Of a stretch of 64,000 bases of DNA, positions 35,581 through 47,100 are shown piece after piece; position 1 is the stretch's first letter; each line of letters starts with the position of its first letter. The stretch spans positions 372,001-436,000 of the forward strand of contig JAJNNQ010000078.1 of the NCBI GenBank assembly GCA_027886175.1, in the 5' to 3' direction. Source of the stretch: Phylloscopus collybita. Its lineage: Eukaryota; Chordata; Aves; Passeriformes; Phylloscopidae. The notes under the pieces are model-generated. The model saw nothing but the letters and a program-made list of their open reading frames with translations, had not been told where the DNA came from and ran no database searches. Made by a program: the position numbers and the translations under genes.

Positions 35581-36492
35581 ATGGAGGAGGAGGAGGAAAA
35601 GCCCCAGAGCTCCGGCAGGAGGAGGGGCTGCAAAGCCATCCCTGGGAGCTGCGAGGAGGAAAGACCCCCCCTGTGCCAGGAGGGCAGCCGGAGATCCAGC
35701 TGGAGCTCAGAGCTGAAGGAGAAGCCTGATGGAGGGGAGAAGCCCCACAAGTGCTTGGAATGTGGGAAGGGTTTCAGCCAGAGCTCCAACCTGATCCGGC
35801 ACCAGATGATCCACACTGGGGAACGGCCGTATGAGTGTGGGGAATGTGGGATGAGCTTCAGCCGGAAGGACTGTCTGATCCGGCACCAGAGGATCCACAC
35901 TGGGGAAAAGCTCTACAATTGTGGGAAGTGTGGGAAGAGCTTCAGTGACAAGGCCTCCATGATCCAGCATCAGGTGATCCACACTGGAGAAAAGCCCTAT
36001 GAGTGTGGGGAATGTGGGATGAGCTTCAGCTGGAAGGGCAATCTTAGGAAACACCAGAGGATTCACACTGGGGAAAAGCCCTATGAGTGTGGGGAATGTG
36101 GGATGAGATTCAGAGTAAGCTGGGCCCTGATCCAGCACCAAGTGATCCACACTGGGGAAGGGCTCTACACCTGCTTGGAATGTGGGAAGGGCTTTGGATG
36201 CAGCTCCCACCTGAAACACCACCAGCGTATCCACACTGGGGAGAGGCCCTACGAGTGTCCCGAGTGTGGGAAGAGGTTTCACACCAGCTCCCATCTCCTC
36301 GTCCATCAGCGGATTCACACGGAGGAGAGGCCCTTCCGCTGCCCCGACTGTGGGAAGGGCTTCAAGCAAAACTCACACCTCACTGCCCACCGGCGCATCC
36401 ACGCCGGGGAGAGGCCCTACGAGTGTCCTGAGTGTGGGAAGAGCTTCTCTAGGAGCTCTCAATTGACCAGACACCAGTTGAGTCACCACTGA
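35581..36492 (+). CDS. C2H2 zinc-finger protein 2 (9 fingers)
   Basis: A 303-aa [13 protein letters not shown] to the stop at 36492, starting just after an acceptor-like site. The same acidic/basic leader as zinc-finger 1 is followed by nine C2H2 fingers with TGEKPY-type linkers and complete Cys/His ligands. The fourth-to-fifth-finger framework matches its paralogue, but residues at helix positions -1, 2, 3 and 6 differ in almost every finger, so the DNA target should differ. It has three fewer fingers than its inverted partner at 22046-23206. Probably the last exon of a gene transcribed from the CpG island. No KRAB box is visible. Confidence 0.85.
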   Translation: MEEEEEKPQSSGRRRGCKAIPGSCEEERPPLCQEGSRRSSWSSELKEKPDGGEKPHKCLECGKGFSQSSNLIRHQMIHTGERPYECGECGMSFSRKDCLIRHQRIHTGEKLYNCGKCGKSFSDKASMIQHQVIHTGEKPYECGECGMSFSWKGNLRKHQRIHTGEKPYECGECGMRFRVSWALIQHQVIHTGEGLYTCLECGKGFGCSSHLKHHQRIHTGERPYECPECGKRFHTSSHLLVHQRIHTEERPFRCPDCGKGFKQNSHLTAHRRIHAGERPYECPECGKSFSRSSQLTRHQLSHH

Positions 36493-37673
36493 GGGAAGCC
36501 CTGGGAGTGCCCTGAGAGTGGGAAGACCTTTGTGCACTGCTCCAGCTCCATCCCCTGTAGGAGGATCGGTGTTGGATGATCCCCAGTGACTCCTGTTGGG
36601 CAGATCCATGGTCCTGGTGATCCCTGTTGGGAAGACACCTGGCTGGGGGCGCTCTACATGTTCCTGTCTCCCCTTGGGCACCTGGATAACGCAGGGGTAG
36701 AAAACATCCTTCGGGACACAGACAGACACTGGGAATTCCTCTGGGAGAGTGGATTTGTTGACTTTCCACCCCAGAAAATCTTTTGTGTTCAGTCCTATCT
36801 TGGAGTGGTCTCAAGGAATACTGGATGGTTTTGGAGACCTTTTCCAACCTCAGAGATTCCACAATTTTGATTACCTATTGCCCGAGGGTGTCTTCCGCAG
36901 CCAAACGGTGATGATCTGGGGCTAAGATCAAGGTTTCAGGACAGTGGGGTGGAAACCCCTCCAGAAAAGCTTCTTCCCTTCCACCCAAGCACGTGGTTCC
37001 TCAGCTGGCACAGACACAGAAATCCTTTTCTTCTGGCCTTGATTTGCTTTTCATTTCTCTTCATCCCTTTAAAAAAATCTGACACTGGGGTAAAAATAAG
37101 GACATTGAACTAAGACATGGGTGAGGACATGGGGGGCCATAGACATGGAGAGTGACATAGGGACACATGGACATGGTGGGGGAGGTGGCCATTATTGGGG
37201 ACACAGGGGGACATGGGCTCAGATGGAGATGTGGGGGACAATGACAGGGATGGAAACCTGGTGGGGAGACAGCCATGGGTGAGGCCATGGTGGGACATGG
37301 CCAGTGACATGTGGGGACATGGCCATGGCCGATGCCATGGTGGGAACTTGCAGGGGCTGTGGGGGATGCTGGGTGTGAGGGAGTTGAGGGTTCCTGGGAG
37401 GGACTTGGGGCTTGCTGAGGGCTTTGGGGACCCCAGGCCGCCGGCTCCGGCAGCGCTGGGAGACCCTGGCGGAGGTTCTGGGGCAGCTGCTCAAGGAGCC
37501 CCTGACCTGGAGCTGCAGCCGGGCATTGGGCTCCTGGAAGGGAATGAACGTCCTTGTCCCCAGGAGGGAAATCCCAGCAGCCCCAAGGTGTTGGGGGCAG
37601 CTGAGAGGCCACAGCAGGGAGGGGAAAGCCAGACAGAGCTGTCCCTGTACAAAACTGCCCCCCATGCCCTGGT
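36493..37673. other. 3' flank of zinc-finger gene 2
   Basis: Inverted match to 20666-22045. It contains the inverted CR1-like fragment (about 36800-36868, minus orientation) and GACATGG/GGGGACA-rich low-complexity DNA (37110-37340). No gene supported. Confidence 0.5.
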
Positions 37674-38155
37674 TGTCTGTCTTTCCTAGACCTGCCCTTC
37701 CCTCCTCCTACAGAATTGTCAATCCTTTCCTCACCCTGCCCCTTCTTCCAGACCCTTCCCTGTCAATCCCCCAACCTTCAACGCCCCAGTGGTTGATTTA
37801 AACTGTTCCCTCCCCTTGTGTTCTTTCATTGCTCTGTGCATTGTACTCCCCGCCTTATGTTCCTTTCCCATGTCACCCTTATTGGTTGGAAATTGTATCC
37901 TCTCCCAAGACCTCCCCCACTTATAAGCTCCTGCAAGCCCAGGTTCTGTGCCTTTTCCTGTCCCTGACCCTCTGGGCAATAAACACCTTTGGAAATCACA
38001 CAGAAGGCCTCTCCCTGTCCCTTGTCCCTGCCCTGGATGCGTGCCACCTGTGCTATAGAACAGCTGTGCCCTGCAGCTGCACCCTGGATTGCCTGGCTTT
38101 CTGGGGGCAGCCCACTCCTGGCACCGGTGCCAGCAGCTGGCTGGGCTGAAGAACA
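37674..38155 (+). mobile_element. Solo LTR with visible promoter and poly(A) signal
   Basis: Starts TGTCTGTCTTTCC and ends GAAGAACA (482 bases). It carries an inverted CCAAT box (TTATTGGTTGG near 37879), a TATA-like TTATAAG (37921) and AATAAA (37978-37983) in proper LTR order. It interrupts the outer LTR of the right palindrome arm. No clear target-site duplication was found. Confidence 0.7.
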
Positions 38156-38310
38156 CCGGCATCGCGTCCTATCCCCACATCTTTGCCTGAGAGCCCGTGA
38201 ATTTTCTAAGTTATAATAATTCAGAGGGAGGAAGTTTGAATTCTCCATTGCAAGGGAGGCTCTGGCTTTCCCTGGCACAGACCTGTCTTTCAAACTAACA
38301 TCATTCTCTG
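38156..38310 (-). mobile_element. Fragment of the 20045-type LTR, inverted
   Basis: Minus-strand match to 20045-20175 (shared blocks GGAAAGACAG-like, CCAGGGAAAGC, AATGGAGAAT, CTCAGGCAAAGAT). It marks the outer end of the right arm. Confidence 0.65.
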
Positions 38311-38594
38311 AGTTAGTTACAATGTAAAAGTCAGTTATAATACAAAAGTTAGGCATAATAGATATACTATAAAAGCATTTCAGCATTGTGCAGTCTCTGT
38401 TTTAATATTTTTCTAAGGCCTATGATTTAAAATCAATTTATTACGCTGCCATTTCTGTCGGCTATGCAGTGCACACACAAACTGATAGATTGTGTTATAC
38501 CAAAAAGCGGCTGGAAGGAATTATAAATTGCATCGTATCAAAATCATTGTGATCAATGACAACCTGCAAAAGCTGATCTATGAATGTGAAAGGC

Positions 38595-38642
38595 ATTATT
38601 GTCATTGATACTGTCATTGATATTGTCATTGATATTGTCGTT
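38595..38642. repeat. 12-bp tandem repeat (ATTGTCATTGAT)
   Basis: About four units with one variant, in otherwise unassigned DNA (38311-38990). Confidence 0.8.
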
Positions 38643-39002
38643 TATAACCCCCTCTGCTTCAGGCACCAAGGGGGCTCATTCACCCCCTTCCCCCCGCATC
38701 CCTGCGTGTCCCCAAGAGTCCCTTCCTGTCCCTGTATGTTCCCTAAGTATCCCCAAGTGTCCCCAAGTGTCTCCTGTGAGGTCACCCCAGGAATCCCATC
38801 AGGATTTGAGACAGTTTCAATGAAAATCTCCAGAAAATTCCCCGATTTTGTCTCAAACACTGCACAGGGGGAGGGGAGGAGACAAGTGACACCAGCGATG
38901 TTCCCAATGATGCCATCACCCCAATGACGATGATGCCATCACCCCAATGATGTCCCCAAGCTGTTAAGAATGGGGCCAGCAGACCAGCTCCTTTGAAAAG
39001 GC

Positions 39003-39250
39003 CTTTATTGAAAAACAGCGCTGGGTGGGGGCCCGAGGGGTCGCGCACACGGCCACTGCTCCCACTGGACGGCGCCGAGGAGGACACGGCAGAGCTGGGG
39101 CTCCCGTCCCCACCAGAGTCCCTGGGAAGTCACTTGTAGGGTCCTGGTCCGGGGGTGTCACACTGGCCTGGTACTGTCCGGTCATGGCGAGGAGTCGGAG
39201 GTCTTTAGTTGGCAGCCTGATGTTCACCACTGTTTTCCTCAGCTGAAGAA
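39003..39250 (-). other. Possible 3' exon of an unidentified minus-strand transcript
   Basis: AATAAA (rc of TTTATT at 39003-39008) followed by a short GC-rich run resembles a poly(A) site. The preceding minus-strand sequence is GC-rich and could be a terminal exon, but no protein family is recognisable. It could equally be a retroposed 3' UTR. Confidence 0.3.
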
Positions 39251-39478
39251 GTCACTTTTAGTCTTTGGTGTTGTAATGGCTCGTTGCCTTTGGGGTCTTT
39301 ACCCTGAAATATTGTCCCATCGTTCCCTGGTGTCTCCTCATTTGCATGTGCGCCATCTTGGGGAGCAGTGGCAGTGGTTCCCGACGGGAAATGGATGCCG
39401 GTGTACAATGGAAGGGGATCAATGGAGTGAAATCATCAATAACAGGTAAGTAATTAATGTCCTTTAACATGAGCAGGT

Positions 39479-39988
39479 GTTGCGGTGTGCCTTTAAGGTT
39501 TTCAAGGTGGGCTCCCTTTTGGAGATTCTTCCCCTCCCCCGGGGTAGGTTTTTCCCAGCCAACCCTGAGGAATGATTATAATACACTGGGTTTACCAAGC
39601 AACCTGAGATTCTGCAGGGGCTGCCCATCGAAGGAATTGGCCCGGGCAGAGAGGGCCCACCCCTCCTCACAGGTGATTTGACCTTTAGGCTGCCCTTTAG
39701 CCCTCGGGTCACGCCCTGTCCCTCTCTGGTAGGTAGGCTGTGTGCCCTCCCCCATCCCTGTCCCCCAGGTAAAAACCCAGGACAGGCACATGGTCTGGGT
39801 TCTGCTCAGGGAAGTCACACGGTTCAGAACTGCTGCTGTAACTGGAATAAAATCTCTGGACAAGACTCCTGAAGCAGATCCGTTTCCTTTCTCCACTGAA
39901 AGTCCAACCTCTCTGAAGGAGTCACGCTGGATTTCATCTTGCTACATTTATCTCGCTGCTGCTCCTGGGTCGCAGGCTGCCTGAAACA
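39479..39988 (+). mobile_element. Solo LTR
   Basis: Starts TGTTGCGGTGTGCC and ends CCTGAAACA. AATAAA lies at about 39846 and a TATA-like ATTATAATAC at about 39573. Length (510 bases) and signal order fit an LTR. Confidence 0.6.
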
Positions 39989-40984
39989 AGCCCAGACCTG
40001 TCCGAGGGGTCTGTGCCTGTGTTAGCAGTGCAGGGAGAGGATCCTTTTGGGACAAACCACGAGGCTGCTCTCCCAGCACAGCAACCACACAGACTCCACA
40101 ATTCAGCAGTGATTAATTCGCTGTTACACTGCCCTGTGCTGGAGCCTGCGGAGCAGCCCGGCTCCCTCCCGCTGTGCCCAGAGGGCTGCACACACTGCTC
40201 ACCTTGGCCAGGAGTTGCAGGGCAGCCGGCACAAGAGCAGGAATGCTCAGCCAGGCCTGCAGCCCTGGGCTGTCCTTGGCCTTTCTCTCCTGCTGTGCAG
40301 ACTGCACAGGGCCAATGCCCCCAGGCTGTGCTGTGCCCAGCACGGCTGCGCTTCCCCTGGGCAGCGGCAGCTGCCAGCTGGGCTCTGAGAGCCCAGGATT
40401 CGCCCGGGGCCACCAAGAGGCACCCAGGGCCGGGCTGCTGCCTCTTGCAGCTCCAAGGGCCTCACTGCAGCCTCCTCTGCCCCGGCTCAGGCTGCTCCGG
40501 GCTCTGCCAGGGCTCTGCTGGGGCTGCAGCCTGGCCAAGGCAGGGCCTGCTCTCCCCTGGCCCTCGCTGACAGCTCTGCACCAGCTCTGCAGCTTTCCCT
40601 GCAGCCTCCCTGAGCTCTCTGCTCCCTCACTTGGGCAAAACTCTCCTCCAGCCAAAGAGATTGCACTTAGGGATACAAATCCAAGGGGGAGGAACCCCAG
40701 TGCTCTCCAGTCATAGCTCAAGGCCTGCGTGTACACAGGATATTTGGGCTCCCCTACTCCTCCTTTGGTTCTGCCTGCAAATGCCACTGCCCTTTCTGCC
40801 TCAAACACAAGTGCCACAGCTGGGGAAAACCCAGCCACATATTCCAAAGGCACTCTGGTCTGGAGAGGATGGATGAAGAACAGCCTTCCCCACTTTCCAA
40901 CCGTACCAAAGAAGCCATCAATGTCACTTTCCCCCTCTGAGAAAAAAAATGGACAATTCAGAAGGAAATCTTGGAAATTGAGAT
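39989..40984. other. GC-rich intergenic stretch downstream of PAK3L copy 2
   Basis: A 246-codon minus-strand frame (40113-40853) is open but has low-complexity Ala/Gly/Ser composition and no recognised domain. Nothing else is supported. Confidence 0.4.
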
Positions 40985-40999
40985 TGAGATTTCACAAAC

Positions 41000-41005
41000 T
41001 TTATT
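41000..41005 (-). terminator. Poly(A) signal of PAK3L copy 2
   Basis: AATAAA on the minus strand, 138 bases beyond the kinase stop codon at 41143. Confidence 0.65.
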
Positions 41006-41011
41006 TACAAT

Positions 41012-41140
41012 CCTATGCAACAATCCTACTCTACCAACTTAGCTACAATCCTACTCTACCACCCTAGCTACAATTCTACTCTACAATCCCAGCTACAGTC
41101 CTACTTTACAATCCTATCTACAATCCTACTCTACAATCCT
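41012..41140. repeat. Minisatellite in the 3' UTR of PAK3L copy 2
   Basis: Imperfect repeats of CAATCCTACTCTAC, often extended by a few bases, about eight units, lying between the stop codon and the poly(A) signal. Confidence 0.85.
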
Positions 41141-41142
41141 TC

Positions 41143-44100
41143 TCAGAGCTGTTCTCTGAGATGCCAGTTCAACAGTAATTCTTCTATTCCAGTCTCCTCC
41201 TTCCACTTGTTCACGGAAAGGATCAGTGGAACCAGGCTGGATGCAGGCTTGGCAGATGTAACAAATGGATGCTGCACAAAGGAAAAGAAAAAAACAACCA
41301 CAAAGCACCATTACTTTCCAAGCGAAGAGCCTCAAAGTCAGGGTAATATTTTTGAAATGAAATGGAGATTGAGTCAGAGTAGGTCTAAGGAGCAACACTG
41401 GGGCAACAGGGGCACAGCTTGCTGCAAGAGCTGCTAAGTGCCCCAGCCCTGGAAATATTTCAGGTCTGAGCATCCTGATCTCTTTCAGGATGTCCCTGCT
41501 CATGGCAGGGCACTTGGAGCAGATGAGCTTTACAGGTCCCTGCCAGCCCAGCCCAGTCCAGGATTGCTGAGTGTTTTCCTTTGAACAGCACAGAGAGCAG
41601 AGGTGAGGAGGAGGGGGGCTCATCTGATGCCTTGCACTCCAGTGGAGGAGGAGCTCATCCCTGGGACACTGTTCCACCTGCAGCCCCCGGGCATTTTACC
41701 TGCAGGAGCTCCTGGGCAGACCAGCGCCGCGCCTCGTCTGTCTGCAGGCAGCAGCTCAGGAAGTCACGCAGCAAAGGGGAGAGGAGCCTGGGCTGCCGCA
41801 GCTCTGGGATGCCTTTGGTGGCTATCAGGAGCTGAGCCTGGAGGAAAAGGAAACACCAGTCTCTCCCCTGCTTCTTTCACTGTGTCTCTAACTGCTCTCC
41901 CAGATCCCATTGTTCAAGCTCCACTCTGCAGTGGCAGTTTGTTTCTGCTGTGGCACAGAGGCACAGATGACTTTCCTGTACCAACAAAAAACCCAAACCC
42001 CAGTGCAGCCACAGCTTTCCCAACATCCAGCAGATCTTGCCTTGGCAGTTGATTTCATTGACTGACCTCGTGAGTGGAAACTACATCAGCAAAAGCACCT
42101 TTGCTTCCCTGAGGATTCCCTTGACCAGCTTGACAGGCTATTTGGAAGAGGGACTTTGCTCTACTAACTCACTCTACTGTTTCCAAGGATTATGACATGA
42201 AAAGCATCTCTGCAGTGCTTGCTGGTCCCTTAAACCCAGCTGGCATCAAACAAAAGTCATCAAGCTTTTTGCTTGGTTCTTGAAAACAATGGTAATTGAA
42301 AGTAAAGAAAGGAAATCCCTAAGTTATTCCTCAGGTAAGGAAACAAACATTTGGAATCTCATCTTCAACACAGACACATGAAGATGCCTGCAGAAATGCA
42401 TTGGGATGAAAATGCCTGTTTGGGCACACAGGAAACACCTGCAGCTCTGTCTCTCAGCAGACTGCAAATTTCAGCTTCCCTTACGCAGCAAAAGGAAAAT
42501 TTTGGTACTCAAATCAGAAGAGGGAGAAATGCCATCCCTGTGGTAGCCCTCTGCTCATTTGGATACTCAGGTCAATGCATTCATGGTGTGCCCATCCTAG
42601 AAAGTGCCAGGAAACAAAGGGGAGGGTTTGGCAGGCTCTGCACATCACCAGGCTTCAGCTTGGTGACATGGAGAAAGTGGCTTGGCTTAGGAAGGAAATA
42701 TGGTCCCTGAGTGTTCCAGCAGCACTGCACAAGAAGCACAAGAGCCTCTGTGGCCTTCACACCCTCATGTCCATGTTCCAGGCAAGTTTCCCTGTGAGAA
42801 GAATGGGGGTGCACTTCTTCTCTCCAAACCACTGCTTTAGAAACTCTGTTGGGTTTGGGTTTGTTTCCTTCAATTCAGGAAAGATGACACCAGTTCTAAG
42901 GTGCTTGTTTCCTGTTGGCAGGGCCATCTCCACAGCCAAAAGAGCTGGAATGACTTCTAAGCCAAAGCAAAATGTTGCCTGAGAATGGAGATTGTTTGCG
43001 TGGGGTGAGGCTGGAGTTCCCCCAGTGATGCACCCAAACCTGGGCAGATGCTGATGTGCTGCACGGACATTTTCCAAAAGGGACCGTGGTGGCAGCAGTT
43101 CCAGCAGATGGCAATGGGGTTTTGTCCAAGGGCACCCAGAAGGTGGGAGAGGTGAGAAAGACAGCGGGACCAGAGAGCATTGACACCTTACCGAGACAGG
43201 ACTTTCACTCTGGTAGGGAACTTCCTGCTCCACCATCTCAATGCCCACAATGCCAAATGACCAAATGTCCACTTTGGGGCCATAGGGTTGACCTCTGACC
43301 ACCTCAGGCGCCATCCACCAAGCAGTCCCAATCACTGAGCTGCGTCTGCTCTGCTCAGGGGTGAGTTGAGCAGAGAGGCCAAAATCAGCTGGGGAGAAAG
43401 CAAAAGACTGGTTTGAGTTGCAGACTGTGCAATTAGGAAAGCAAGCAAAGGAATTGCCCAGTATAAGTTTGGGAAAGTGCTGTTGAATCTCCTGGACAAC
43501 TGTCCCTGCTCTGTTTCCTCAGGACTTTAGCCAAGGCAATATGGCTTTGGCTACTTCAAAAATCCCCCCATTTTTGACACTGCCTCCAGCAGTGACTTTT
43601 GTTCCCCTGAAGCTTTAGACTTGTAGCTCCCTCCCTTGGGAAGGGACACACACAGAGCACAGCCACTCTGGACTGCTTGTTCCTTGCCCTGGGTCTGTGC
43701 ACGTGGGAACCGTGTGGTCAGCTCACAGCAGGGGTCCCTGCACTGCCACCAGCACCATTTTTGGGGGGCTGGCAGTCACTCCAAAGCAGCCCCACACCCC
43801 CCATGTCCCTGGAACGCTGCACCTGACCAAGAATATACTGACCCAGCTTGACAGAGCCATCGGTTCTGAGGAGGATGTTGAGGCTCTTCACATCCCGGTG
43901 CAGCACATGGTTGGAGTGGAGAAAAGCCAGTCCTTGCAGGCACTGAGACAGAAAAGAGAAACAGGAGGGCAAAAATCCCTGCTGTGATTTCATCACACCA
44001 GAAAGAAAACAGCTCTCAAAGATTCCCTCTCCAGGGGAATGGGCAGTAATGGCAGGACACAGTGCCATGGAGAGCAGGAGCTTGCTGCTCCTACACCAGC

Positions 44101-47100
44101 AGAGCAGCACCTTCCTAAAGAAAGGCAGGTCAGCTTTGCAAAGAGCAACAGCAACTGCTCTTGTAGACTCTCCCCTGCAGACCAGCCACAAGGACTGCTG
44201 CTGCAGTGCATGTGCTCAGAAGTCAAGAGCACTTTGGCTGCACTGCTGACCTTTCCAGCTGAGCACTGAGAGAAGTGAGTCTCTCTTTTTCCTTTGCTGT
44301 TTGTTTCAAATGCTGCCACCACCACCTCTGCTTTTACAGGCAAGGAATGCAGTGCAGACAGGCCAAAGTTTAGGGAGGCAAGATGGAGAACAGCAAATCC
44401 AAGAGACAGAGTGAGAATGCAACAGCAGCAGATAAGAGAACAAGAACAGAGTGCAGTGGGTGCAGGGGCACTGGCAGACAGTTCACTTGAGATGCTCCTG
44501 CTTGCCCAGAGCACGGCAGCAACACAGAAACAAAGGCTGGCACATGGAATTGCTCCTGTTCTGAGCCCTTTTCCCAGACAGTCCTGCCCAAGCCCTGGGA
44601 AGCACAGGTGGGATCCCTCACCTCCCTGCTGAGAGCTGCAATCTCCTCTTCAGTCATGTTGGTCTCTCTGATGACATCATTCAGAGTGCCTCCATCCATG
44701 TACTCCATCACCAGCCAGAGTTCCCCCTGTACAAGGTAGCTGAAAGAGGGAAACAAGGCCCTGCAGATGAACAGGCATGGCTACATTGGCTTTGTACTTG
44801 ATTCTTCTTTCTGGGCCCCTTTGTGACAAGGACAGAATTAAAGGAACAGGCATTCCCTCTAGGTGTGCCTTGTTTGCAGTCTGTGCAGTCTCAAGGAGAA
44901 TGTCACACCTGTGAAAAAGGAGATGTCTCTGATGGCCAGCAAGGGAAAAGTGCAGTTTAGGAAGAGCCAATCTGAGAAACCTGTCACACATGGTATTTCT
45001 GGAAATAAGCACCTGGTGTTCCTGGCATGGACAGCCATGGAAAAGAGGGGCAACAACCCAAGGGAAATCCTCTCTAGGATGGTTGATCAGCGTTGGAAGA
45101 AGCTTTAAAAAATCAATCCTGAGACAACATGGGGGCAGTGACTTTAAAGGGTATTGACTCACTGTGGTGGGGTTGATCCAGGTTTCTGAACCATTTTCCA
45201 ACCATGTGTTGGAAAGCCAGGGAAGACACATGCAGACAAAATGCACTCTCTTCCCAGCCATTGGGGATGAGTGGAGAAATAATCATGAACCAATAATTAA
45301 TAGCTCTCTTTTCTGCCAGTGTCCCAAGTGGGTTTTTAACCTTGCATGCTTTCAGTATGGAAACAAACATTCCTGGGATGAGACCATGAGAACTCACCTG
45401 TCTAAATAATTCACAACACAGGGACTCCTGTTCCTCCTCATGACTGTGATTTCATTAAGGATTCCTTGCTTCCTCCTCACTCGCTGAAGATCTATTTTCT
45501 TGATGGCCACCTGAAATGACATTGAAAATCGGTCACTTTAGCAGTTGGTGGCACGAGACCACAGCACACAGGGAGCGAGTGATTTTGCAATGACACAGGG
45601 GAGCCAAAGTGCCAAAGTGCCTTGTGCTCAGACAAAGGAGTAATTAGGAACTGACATCCCAACAGCCCATTTCTCTGCTCCTTTGGGGAACCCATGCCTT
45701 GCTCCTCTGTGGATACACCTTGGGCTCTAAGCAGGGCTTAGGGCTTTCAGGGATGCCTTGCAGATCTCTCCCCACGTGCAGTTCCCAAGTGCAGCACTGC
45801 AGGTGGCTGAGGAACTCCCAGGAACATTCAGATGGATTTGCTGGCAGCCAGAAATGAGAACTCAGGACTCTGAAGCCGTAGCCCCAGAGAGCAGTGAGAT
45901 GCTCTAAGGCACCACCTTTGCTGGAGCAATTGAGAGCCAGGGAGAGCGTCCTTCTCTGCAAGGAACCGCTGCCCTCCTTGCCTTCCTTCTGGCAGCTGGG
46001 AAGGACAAAGCCTGTCCCAAATGCACTTGGCAGGCTGGCAGCAGTCTGTGCTCCTGGTGCCTTTGCAGCACAGCTCTGCCCACAGCTCCAGCCACAGCTG
46101 AGACAAGAGAGGAAAGCCCTGGAGAGCAGCAGAACCTGCAGGGGCTGTTGACATTTACCTCTGCTCCTGTGGCAGTGTCGACCGCTCTGCTGACAACTCC
46201 AAAGCCCCTGGAAAGAAAAGAGCAGCAAAGGAAGGAGAAGCCATTCAGATCTTGGAGGGAAAGCCAGCCCAGCCAGGAGATGTCTGCTGGAAATGCCTCA
46301 AAGCTGCAGCAGGCAGGAGGGCTCTGCCAGAAGGCAGATGATGCATTTTCCTCTCAAGTGCAGGGGCACTGGGCCTGTTCCTGAAGCACTGGGCTTTACT
46401 GCCTCAGCTCCAAAGGCCACTTGCTTCTTTCATCAAGGATTTCAGTTTCTAAACTGGGCCCTTGTTATCCTGATCACAGACTATTTCCTGCAGCAAACTC
46501 TTGGGAAGAAATGTTCCTGAGAACTGTTATCTCACTGCTGTGATAGGGGGTAGGTTGCTGTTTCTGGCAATGCAATGGAAGTGTCTTGGACAATGCCTTC
46601 TGAGCACACTTACAAATTCTGGCTGGTACTGAGAGATGGGGCAGCCTAACCCCAGTGTCAGAGGATGTTTGCAGCTTGCCTGGCTTCACACTTGGCAGAT
46701 ATTCCAGCAGCAAATCACCTGCCCTATGATTGTGTAGGAGTAACTGTGCTTGGACTCACCCGCTGCCAAGATTTTCCAGTTCAATGTATTTCCTCAGGGG
46801 ATTTCCCCTGCTCACCATTTGCCCTGAGGGAAACAAAATGCAAGATGCTCACTTGAAAGCAGAGATCCCAGCATCCAAGAGATACAAAACACAGCCCCAC
46901 TGTCTGGGGCTCTGAGCCCTTTGTGGCCAGCTGGGTAACAACAACAACCACTGCAACCACAAGCAGACAGGCAGCTCTGCAGGCCAAGCAGGCCAGCACA
47001 GAGACTGATTTTCTGCAGTGCTTGGAAGAGATCTTTGATAGAAAACAAAGCACAGGGAGATGCATTCCCAGGAGAGGAGGGCATCTTCTCCACCTGGCAG

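Larger units (their letters stand above)
33803..38310. repeat. Right arm of zinc-finger palindrome
   Basis: Inverted counterpart of 20045-25580 plus 32872-33310. It contains zinc-finger gene 2 in the mirror position and lacks the 7.3-kb retrovirus, so it preserves the pre-insertion site. A separate LTR (37674-38155) interrupts its outer end. Confidence 0.85.

Noticed and set aside
40113..40853. 246-codon minus-strand ORF downstream of PAK3L copy 2
   Set aside because: Low-complexity composition, no domain, no splice or promoter context.
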